From: Anaerocolumna sp. AGMB13020
GTDB taxonomy: Bacteria > Bacillota > Clostridia > Lachnospirales > Lachnospiraceae
Direction of reading: 5' to 3'
Length of the DNA stretch: 64,000 nucleotides
Assembly (NCBI RefSeq): GCF_033100115.1
Contig: NZ_CP136910.1
Location: forward strand, 5,746,647 to 5,810,646
In this document: piece by piece, positions 8,167-15,310 of the stretch
How positions within the stretch are numbered: the stretch's first letter is position 1
Layout of the letters: each line of letters opens with the position of its first letter
Notes under the pieces: generated by a model
What the model was told of the DNA's origin: nothing
What the model saw: only the letters and a program-made list of their open reading frames with translations
Databases searched by the model: none
Program-made: the position numbers and the translations under genes

Positions 8167-11076
8167 ATGAAATCGAAGAAGTCCTTGATAGTTCTCATAG
8201 TAGCCGTTCTTGTAGTAGCTGCAGCGGTTATTGCCGTGATATTGAATAAGGATCATTCTAAGGGAATGAATGCAGTTCCAGCTTCAAATACCGTTGTTTA
8301 TGACACCTCTTATAAGAATTATCTTGACCAGAATGGCTATGGCGGAACTACCCTGGAAGCCAGTCTGCAAATAGATCTTAAAGATTATCAGACAACTGAT
8401 GGAATGACGGCAGAAATTCAGGACAGCGGCCTTGTAACAGGCGACAGCGGTTCAATTACCTGGACTTTTACAGCCCAGGAAGAGGGTTTTTATAATCTTG
8501 AAATCGGATATATCCCACAGCAAGGTACTACTTCAGATATTCAGAGAAGGCTGCTGCTCAATGGGGAGGTCTGCTATGACGGACTGGAACAGGTGGTTTT
8601 TAAGCGTTTTTGGGCTGATGAAGCTATCAAGAGCAAAAATGGTAATGAAATAAGACCAAATACCAATGAAGTATATAAAGAAAGTAAAATTTTCGTGGAG
8701 GATGCCAAAAGAAGAATAGGCGAACCCTATGTATTCTATTTGAAGAAAGGTATCAACACTTTAACCTTAGAAGCCATCAAGGAGCCTGTAGAATATACCT
8801 CCATAGAATTTAAAAAAGCGGAGAAAGCACCGGATTATGCAACGGTGATTGATTCCTTAAAGAACCAGTATCAGGTGTATGCAGGAGAGAATATCGTAGG
8901 TCAGGCGGAACGCTCTGAAGGTGGTACTTCTTATATTGAAAAAAATTCGTCTTCTATTAATATTCAGAAAAATTACTCGGATCCTTTATTGTATCCATAT
9001 CATCCTTATAAGATTAAATATAATACCATAGGAGCCAATAACTGGAAACAGCCCGGTGATTCTATTTCCTGGGATGTTGTTGCTCCCAAAGAAGGTTTAT
9101 ATGAAATAACCTTTAAAGGAAGACAGAGTCTGAAACGAGGAGTAACCTCCGTTAGAAGATTGTACATAAATGGAACTGTTCCTTATGCGGAAATGAATGC
9201 CGTTAACTTTGACTACAGCAGTGATATGGATAATTATACAGTATCACAGACCGATGGGACACCTTACCTCTTCTATCTGAAAGAAGGAACAAATACCCTT
9301 ACCCTGGAATGTGTTATGGGTGATTTCGGAAGTGTTATCAATGATGTGGAAGAGAGTATGTATGCTTTAAACCAGTTATACCTTAAAGTTACACAGATTA
9401 CCGGACAGACTCCGGACAAATTCATAGATTATCAGATTGCGAAGAAAATACCTGAGTTTCAGGAAATTATGAGCACCGAAGAAGTAAGACTGAATCAGAT
9501 AATTGAAAAGCTGGTTGCTATCACCGGCGAGAAAGGTGAAAATACCAGTCTCCTTGAAAAGATGGCAGTTGAAGCCAAAGGTCTTGCTAAAAATCCGGAA
9601 AGTGTAATCGTGGAAGTTGCACAGCTTAAGGAAAATATCTCTGCTTTGGCAACCTGGCTGGTTAATATATCGGAAATGCCTCTTGAGCTTGACAGCTTAA
9701 TCCTGTCAGCACCGGAAGCTAAGTTGCCAAAAGCAAAGAGCAACTTTATAGAAGGAGCTTATTACGGTACAATCCGTTTTTTCTCCACCTTTTTTGCAAA
9801 GAGCAGTCAGATAAGCCAGTCGGAGAGCAGTTCCGATTCCAATACCATTAAGGTATGGATGGTAAATGGAGGATCAGCAACCAACGTACAATCTATTGGC
9901 CGTGAACAGGCACAGATTATTCAAAATCTGATCGATGAGAAATTTACACCGGAAACCAATATTAATATCGACCTTCAGTTAATTCCTGTTGACGTTGTAT
10001 TAAGAGCTGCACTTGCAGGTAATAGCCCTGACGCGGTAATTGGTCTTAACCAGGCAACATTACAGGATTTCGCAATGCGTGGAGCAGTAGTGGATCTGTC
10101 AAAGCTAGAGGGCTTTCAGGAAGCTACGGATAAGTATTATCAGAGTGAATTGGATGCTGCCAGGTATCTGGATGGAATCTATGGTATTCCTGAGCAGGCA
10201 GATTTTATGATGCTCTTTACCAGGGATGATATCTTAAAAGCCGTTGGCGCCAAGGTACCAAAGACCTGGCAGGAGGTGAAAGATATCCTTCCGGCTTTAA
10301 AGAAAAATAATTATGAGTTTTTCCTGCCCAATGCTTCGGGAGCACCAAATTTCTATCCTTCTTTGGTATATCAGTTTGGTGGAGATTTATTTAAGGGTAC
10401 TGGCAATGATTATGGTATCGCAAGTGATCTTGGAACAGATGCTGCCATGGAAGCTTTTAAGACCTATACGGATTTCTTTACCAATTATGGTTTTAACCCT
10501 AATGTGGACTTCCCTACCAGATTCCGTACGGGAGAAATGCCCATTGGTGTGGTTAAATATACTACTTATTGCCAGCTGGAGGTATTTGCACCGGAAATCA
10601 AAGGTCTTTGGTCTTTTACGACGTTACCGGGTATAACGGATGAAAACGGCCAGATAAATAATTCTTATGTGTTAGAGACCATTAACAGTGCGATTCTCAA
10701 TACTTCTGATAGAAAAGAGGATACCTGGAAATTTATTAAATGGTGGACAGATACAGAAACACAGCTTCAGTATGCCAATACGGTAGAATCTGTTATGGGA
10801 ACCTCTGCCCGTTATCCGGCTGCGGACCCGGAGGTTATTAAGAGATTACCCTGGAGTAACGCAGAACTTACGCAGATACTGGCACAGTTTGAAGCTACAG
10901 AAGGAATACCCGCAGTTCCCGGTAACTATATGCTTACCAGAATGGTACTGTATTCCTTCAATAATGTTGTAGCAGAAGGTGCTAACCCCAGAGAGACCCT
11001 GTATCTTAACCTTAAGACCATTGATAAGGAGATTACCAATAAAAGGCGGGAATTCCATCTGTCTGTTGAAGAGTAA
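8167..11076 (+). CDS. Membrane-anchored substrate-binding protein with two N-terminal carbohydrate-binding-like domains
   Basis: The protein is a 969-residue fusion. Residues 1-30 are a basic start and one hydrophobic helix without a lipobox, so a membrane anchor is likely. Two related beta-sandwich modules follow (about 40-218 and 235-415); each has the pattern 'FYNLEIGY...RRLLLNGE' / 'YEITFKGR...RRLYINGT' and ends in 'YLKxGxNTLTLE', like CBM6/CBM35-type modules. A helical linker leads to a family 1 solute-binding domain from about 560 (TIKVWMVNGG). GTG 8107 would add 20 residues but follows the hairpin with no ribosome site, so I use ATG 8167. It probably captures glycan at the membrane for the permease pair just downstream. 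Confidence 0.82.
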   Translation: MKSKKSLIVLIVAVLVVAAAVIAVILNKDHSKGMNAVPASNTVVYDTSYKNYLDQNGYGGTTLEASLQIDLKDYQTTDGMTAEIQDSGLVTGDSGSITWTFTAQEEGFYNLEIGYIPQQGTTSDIQRRLLLNGEVCYDGLEQVVFKRFWADEAIKSKNGNEIRPNTNEVYKESKIFVEDAKRRIGEPYVFYLKKGINTLTLEAIKEPVEYTSIEFKKAEKAPDYATVIDSLKNQYQVYAGENIVGQAERSEGGTSYIEKNSSSINIQKNYSDPLLYPYHPYKIKYNTIGANNWKQPGDSISWDVVAPKEGLYEITFKGRQSLKRGVTSVRRLYINGTVPYAEMNAVNFDYSSDMDNYTVSQTDGTPYLFYLKEGTNTLTLECVMGDFGSVINDVEESMYALNQLYLKVTQITGQTPDKFIDYQIAKKIPEFQEIMSTEEVRLNQIIEKLVAITGEKGENTSLLEKMAVEAKGLAKNPESVIVEVAQLKENISALATWLVNISEMPLELDSLILSAPEAKLPKAKSNFIEGAYYGTIRFFSTFFAKSSQISQSESSSDSNTIKVWMVNGGSATNVQSIGREQAQIIQNLIDEKFTPETNINIDLQLIPVDVVLRAALAGNSPDAVIGLNQATLQDFAMRGAVVDLSKLEGFQEATDKYYQSELDAARYLDGIYGIPEQADFMMLFTRDDILKAVGAKVPKTWQEVKDILPALKKNNYEFFLPNASGAPNFYPSLVYQFGGDLFKGTGNDYGIASDLGTDAAMEAFKTYTDFFTNYGFNPNVDFPTRFRTGEMPIGVVKYTTYCQLEVFAPEIKGLWSFTTLPGITDENGQINNSYVLETINSAILNTSDRKEDTWKFIKWWTDTETQLQYANTVESVMGTSARYPAADPEVIKRLPWSNAELTQILAQFEATEGIPAVPGNYMLTRMVLYSFNNVVAEGANPRETLYLNLKTIDKEITNKRREFHLSVEE

Positions 11077-11132
11077 CAGACAACTTATCATTAAGGTTTT
11101 TCAGCTATAAAAATTATGAAGGAGGAATTTCC

Positions 11133-12035
11133 TTGAAAAAGAATAAAGAGCCGTTTTCATTGGTATGGAAGCATCATAAATACAAGTATTTACTGATCGC
11201 ACCTTTTGCTATTGTTTTCTTGGTATTTACTTTGATTCCTGTTGTCGTGTCTATCGTATTGAGTTTTACATCCTTTAATATGGTAGAAGCGCCTAGTTTT
11301 AACGGTCTGTCCAATTACATAAATCTGCTGGTCAGGGACGATGTATTCCTTATAGCCATAAAGAATACTTTGTTGTTTGCATTGATAACCGGACCAATCA
11401 GCTATATCATGTGCTTTCTCTTTGCCTGGATGATCAATGAGCTGCCTCCGGTACCAAGATCTATTATAACACTGGTATTTTACGCACCTTCTATCTCCGG
11501 TAATGCCTATATGATCTGGAAACTGATATTTTCCTCTGATACCTATGGATGGGCAAATGCCTGGCTGTTAAAACTGGGATTTATACAAAGCCGTGTTATG
11601 TGGTTTGAAACAGCTAAATATGTCATGCCGATTCTGATCGTAGTACAGCTTTGGTTAAGCCTTGGTGTCAGCTTCCTGGCCTTTATCGCAGGTCTTCAGA
11701 ATGTGGATAAATCCTGGTATGAAGCCGCTGCTGTAGAGGGTGTCAAAAACCGCTGGCAGGAGCTGTGGTATATCACCCTTCCGTCCATGAAACCTCAGCT
11801 GATGTTCGGTGCCGTTATGCAGATTACAGGATCCCTATCGGTTTCCCAGATATCCATCGATCTGGCAGGCTTCCCTTCTGTCAGCTATGCAGGCCATACC
11901 ATACTGACGCATTTACATGACTACGGTAATGTCAGATATGAGCTTGGTTATGCATGTACGATTGCAGTCGTTCTGTTTTTTATCATGCTTCTGTGCAATA
12001 TTATTGTCCAGAAACTGCTTCGTAAATTAGGCTAA
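11133..12035 (+). CDS. Carbohydrate ABC transporter permease (LplB/UgpA type), first pair
   Basis: The protein is a 300-residue inner-membrane permease with six predicted helices. The cytoplasmic EAA loop (EAAAVEGVKNRWQELWY, about 196-212) contacts the ATPase. It starts at TTG 11133, with AAGGAGG 7 nt upstream; no ATG fits better. Together with the next gene it forms the first heterodimeric membrane domain of the cluster. No ATP-binding subunit is encoded anywhere in the island, so a shared MsmK/UgpC-type ATPase is expected elsewhere in the genome, as is usual for CUT1 importers. Confidence 0.92.
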   Translation: MKKNKEPFSLVWKHHKYKYLLIAPFAIVFLVFTLIPVVVSIVLSFTSFNMVEAPSFNGLSNYINLLVRDDVFLIAIKNTLLFALITGPISYIMCFLFAWMINELPPVPRSIITLVFYAPSISGNAYMIWKLIFSSDTYGWANAWLLKLGFIQSRVMWFETAKYVMPILIVVQLWLSLGVSFLAFIAGLQNVDKSWYEAAAVEGVKNRWQELWYITLPSMKPQLMFGAVMQITGSLSVSQISIDLAGFPSVSYAGHTILTHLHDYGNVRYELGYACTIAVVLFFIMLLCNIIVQKLLRKLG

Positions 12036-12071
12036 TACGTGCGCTGTGGCGCGCAGATGGGAGTTAATAGA

Positions 12072-12962
12072 ATGAAAAAATTATATAAATTTCTTGTATC
12101 AAAACTGCGTGCAAGAAAATTAAGAAGAAGAAACCGAAGCCTTATGGGAGATATGGGTCTTACGCTGGTGCTTGCTTTCTTTGGTTTATTCAGCCTTTTC
12201 CCGCTTATATTCACTGTGGTAAATGCCTTTAAACCATTAAGCGAAATCTTCATTATACCTCCTAAGATGACGGTAGAGAATCCTACCCTGAATAACTTCT
12301 TTGATCTGGCAACGATCGTTGAAAGTTTTAATGTGCCTTTATCCAGATATATTTTTAATACCGGAATGATAACCTTTCTGGGTACCTTTGGAACTGTGCT
12401 GCTAGGTTCTATGGCCGCTTTCCCGCTGGCAAAATATAATTTTCCCGGTTCCAAGGCAATGAGTAACATCATCGTTTATGCACTTATGTTCAATGCTTCC
12501 GTAACGGCAATTCCCAATTACCTGATTATGAGCAGGCTTGGTATGATTGATACCTACTGGGCAGTTATCCTTCCGGCGGTCGGTTCTACTTTAGGACTTT
12601 ACCTGATGAAGAACTTTATGGTGCAGATACCTGATGAAATGCTGGAAGCTGCGAAAATTGACGGTGCGGGAGAATTTAAGACCTACTGGAGTGTTGTTAT
12701 GCCTTTGTGTAAACCTGCCTGGATTACACTGGTTATCCTATCCTTCCAGCAAATGTGGGGTACTACGGGTGGCGTATTTATCTATACGGAAGAATTAAAG
12801 CCGGTAACATACGTGCTACAGCAGCTGGTAAGCGGCGGTATATCCCGAACAGGCGTATCCTCAGCCATATCCTTTATCATGCTGTTGGTTCCTGTTTCGG
12901 TATTCGTGCTGTCCCAAAGCAATGTAATTGAAACTATGGCAACTTCCGGTGTGAAGGGTTAG
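12072..12962 (+). CDS. Carbohydrate ABC transporter permease (LplC/UgpE type), first pair
   Basis: The protein is a 296-residue partner permease. The N-terminus is unusually basic (RARKLRRRNR), then six helices follow. The EAA loop EAAKIDGAGEFKTYWSVVM lies around 192-210. A longer frame from GTG 12039 exists, but GGGAG at 12059-12063 is 8 nt before ATG 12072. A short GC hairpin (TGCGC/GCGCA, 12040-12055) sits just before the ribosome site. CUT1 permeases work as a pair with the preceding gene, 36 nt upstream. Confidence 0.92.
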   Translation: MKKLYKFLVSKLRARKLRRRNRSLMGDMGLTLVLAFFGLFSLFPLIFTVVNAFKPLSEIFIIPPKMTVENPTLNNFFDLATIVESFNVPLSRYIFNTGMITFLGTFGTVLLGSMAAFPLAKYNFPGSKAMSNIIVYALMFNASVTAIPNYLIMSRLGMIDTYWAVILPAVGSTLGLYLMKNFMVQIPDEMLEAAKIDGAGEFKTYWSVVMPLCKPAWITLVILSFQQMWGTTGGVFIYTEELKPVTYVLQQLVSGGISRTGVSSAISFIMLLVPVSVFVLSQSNVIETMATSGVKG

Positions 12963-12976
12963 GAGGAAATGTTACG

Positions 12977-14446
12977 ATGAAGAAAAAAAGTTTACTAATC
13001 CTGCTGGTATTCCTGCTGGTGTTTCTTCCAACCAGAGTTTATGCTGCCGATGGTAAAAGTTATGATTATGATGGGTATACCTATAATTACTGGTGGAATG
13101 CCGTAGAAAGTCCGGCGGCCTTCCAGCTTGATACTGTAATTGATGAAGCTGATATGGGTGGAATCAAAGTACAGGGATTTAATGATGTGGCTACCAGCGA
13201 AGATGGTCACATATTCCTTGTGGATACCCTTGAGAGCAGAGTGAATATAACCGATCAGAATGGCAGTTTTATCAAGTCCTTAAAGGTCATCCGGGATGCG
13301 GATAATAAAATTGTTATTGATGAGAGTGGAGCACAGCTGGTATTCAATGCACCGGAAGGTGTATTTTATCAGGAGAAAAACAAAGAGCTTTATATAGCGG
13401 ATACAGGAGCGGAGAGAATTGTAGTCCTGGATGGTTCTGATTATACCTTGAAGAGGGTAATTAAGAAGCCGGAAAATATGGCAGGCGTTTCAGAATTCAG
13501 ACCTTCAAAAATAGTAGTAGACAGTGCGGACAGAATCTACGTGGTTGTACAGTCGAGCTATGAGGGAATCATTGAATTAAACCCGGATGGTACTTTTTCC
13601 AGATATTTTGGTGTGAACTCTCCTTCTGTAAATTTTCTGGATTATTTCTGGAAATCTATCTCCTCTGACAGACAGAAGGAGCAGATGAAGAAAACCTTTG
13701 CACCTGCCTTTAATAATGTGGCTCTGGATTCAGACGGTTTTGTTTATGCGGTAACCTTTGATGCAGCTGCAGAACATATGGTATTTCGTTTAAATTCCGG
13801 TGGCAAGAATGTCTTAAGAGAAGAAGGAAATACCTTTGTGATAGGTGATATTCACAAAATGAATAGGAATGAGCAGAGTCAGTTTGTTGATGTAGCAGTA
13901 AAAGATTACGGTACTTATGCGGTTTTGGATAAATACAAGGGAAGAATCTTTCTCTATGATTTTGACGGACAGCTTCTGAATGCCTTTGGCTCTCTCGGAA
14001 AAACAAAAGGCTCCTTTTCTATGCCAACTGGTATTACCTGGTCAGGAGATAATCTGGTGGTTACAGACAGTGCACTAAAATGTGCTTACATACTGAAACC
14101 TACGGATTTTGGCAAAGCGGCTTTACAGGCAAGTAAGAGCTACTATTATGGTGATTGGGATGAAGCGTTGGTTCAGTTTGACAATATCCTAAAGTTAAAT
14201 GCCAATTATGAGGTGGCATATGTGGGAATCGGTAAAAACTATCTGATGAAGGATGATTACAAAAAAGCCATGTATTATTTCAAACTTGGTAACAACCGTG
14301 AATTTTATTCCAAGGCCTATAATGGGCACAGAGGTGAAGTGTTACAGGATAACTTTGGAATCATCGCTGTTATCTTCTTAGCTTTCATATCCCTTATTCT
14401 ATATACGGAAGTAAGATATCATAAGAAGGAGAGTGGACATAAATGA
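12977..14446 (+). CDS. Secreted NHL-repeat/TPR protein with C-terminal membrane helix
   Basis: The protein has 489 residues with a signal peptide (KKKSLLILLVFLLVFLP, cleavage near VYA-AD). NHL beta-propeller repeats follow (about 60-360; for example GHIFLVDTLESRVNITD, KELYIADTGAERIVVLDG, GRIFLYDFDGQLLNAFG). Next come TPR-like helices (about 375-455, WDEALVQFDNILKLNANYEVAYVGIG) and a single C-terminal helix. The architecture suggests an extracytoplasmic scaffold tethered to the membrane beside the transporter. It starts 14 nt after the permease and overlaps the next gene by 4 nt (ATGA). I know the type from similar sugar-ABC clusters but no demonstrated function. Confidence 0.8.
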   Translation: MKKKSLLILLVFLLVFLPTRVYAADGKSYDYDGYTYNYWWNAVESPAAFQLDTVIDEADMGGIKVQGFNDVATSEDGHIFLVDTLESRVNITDQNGSFIKSLKVIRDADNKIVIDESGAQLVFNAPEGVFYQEKNKELYIADTGAERIVVLDGSDYTLKRVIKKPENMAGVSEFRPSKIVVDSADRIYVVVQSSYEGIIELNPDGTFSRYFGVNSPSVNFLDYFWKSISSDRQKEQMKKTFAPAFNNVALDSDGFVYAVTFDAAAEHMVFRLNSGGKNVLREEGNTFVIGDIHKMNRNEQSQFVDVAVKDYGTYAVLDKYKGRIFLYDFDGQLLNAFGSLGKTKGSFSMPTGITWSGDNLVVTDSALKCAYILKPTDFGKAALQASKSYYYGDWDEALVQFDNILKLNANYEVAYVGIGKNYLMKDDYKKAMYYFKLGNNREFYSKAYNGHRGEVLQDNFGIIAVIFLAFISLILYTEVRYHKKESGHK

Positions 14447-15078
14447 AAAATAAGATCTTAAAAGAACAACTGCATTATTTAAAATATGCCATGTTCCACC
14501 CTTTTGACGGCTTCTATGAGATAAAATACAGGGGAAAAGGCAGTGCCCTTATAGCCTCTGTCATTCTGATACTTTATGGAATCATGCAATGTGTTTCCTA
14601 TCAGTATACCGGTTTCGTTATGAATATGAATGCCATATTTCAAATGAACAGCGTATCAATTTTTATTTCTGCTCTGTCTGTCTTCCTGCTCTTTACAGTA
14701 AGTAACTGGACGATTACAACATTGTTTAACGGGAAAGGCAATATGAGAGATATCTATATTGTCTTAGGCTATTCTGTTGTTCCCATGCTGCTGCTTAACG
14801 GTTTGACCGTTTTTATCAGTAATTTTGTAATAACAGAAGAAATTATTATTTTAAGGTCCCTGCAGGGAATCGGAGTGGTATGGTTTGTTTTTATCCTGTT
14901 GGCAGGCTTGTGCATTATTCATGAATATTCCTTTGCTGTTAATATCAAGACACTGCTGGCAACAGCCGTAGCTGCCTTTATTATCGTATTTCTAGGTATA
15001 CTGTTCTTCTCATTGATGGAGCGTATGTATTACTTTGTAATGTCAGTTGCGCAGGAGATGGTAAGAAGAATTAATTGA
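14443..15078 (+). CDS. Yip1-family integral membrane protein
   Basis: This 211-residue Yip1-domain-like membrane protein has about five hydrophobic helices (ALIASVILILYGIMQ, SIFISALSVFLLFTV, VVPMLLLNGLTVFI, VVWFVFILLAGLCII, LLATAVAAFIIVFLG). The N-terminal FHPFDGFYEIKYRGKGS matches bacterial Yip1 proteins found beside ABC sugar transporters. It is translationally coupled to the NHL/TPR gene (ATGA overlap), which suggests the two products act as a complex. The function of bacterial Yip1 proteins is not established; assembly or regulation of the transporter is a guess. Confidence 0.78.
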   Translation: MKNKILKEQLHYLKYAMFHPFDGFYEIKYRGKGSALIASVILILYGIMQCVSYQYTGFVMNMNAIFQMNSVSIFISALSVFLLFTVSNWTITTLFNGKGNMRDIYIVLGYSVVPMLLLNGLTVFISNFVITEEIIILRSLQGIGVVWFVFILLAGLCIIHEYSFAVNIKTLLATAVAAFIIVFLGILFFSLMERMYYFVMSVAQEMVRRIN

Positions 15079-15093
15079 CAGTGCATAGTCTGC

Positions 15094-15113
15094 GATGCCT
15101 TATATAAGGCATC
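15094..15113. terminator. 20-bp perfect palindrome between yip1 and the DUF5696 gene
   Basis: GATGCCTTATATAAGGCATC is perfectly self-complementary. No U-run follows, so it is more likely an mRNA processing/stability stem, a weak terminator or a protein-binding site than a full terminator. Confidence 0.5.
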
Positions 15114-15200
15114 ATGTCGCTGGGGTGTGTTCTGAAACCGTTTGTGCCATGCCGGGGTTCGCTTTGTAAAAAAGGATTGGCGTGGTTTTCGAACACGACC

Positions 15201-15310
15201 AAAGAGTGAAAGAAAATTTTAAGGAAAGGCTGCCACAATGAGCTTCTTTCACTCTTTCATAGTTGTGGCAGTATCGCAGGTCAGTCTGCGATATGCAATG
15301 GGTGTAAAAC
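15201..15310 (+). promoter_or_regulatory. Structured leader element, copy A (before the DUF5696 gene)
   Basis: Two interleaved helices exist: 15201-15214 with 15244-15257 (14 bp, perfect), and 15230-15238 with 15263-15271 (9 bp, perfect). They are followed by a hairpin TATCGCAG/CTGCGATA (15272-15293, 6-nt loop) and the tail TGCAATGGGTGT running into the ATG at 15311. The gap between 3' arms is only 5 nt, too short to span a 14-bp stem, so the two long helices are probably alternative folds. A clear homologue precedes cinA (49853-49951). Confidence 0.6.
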
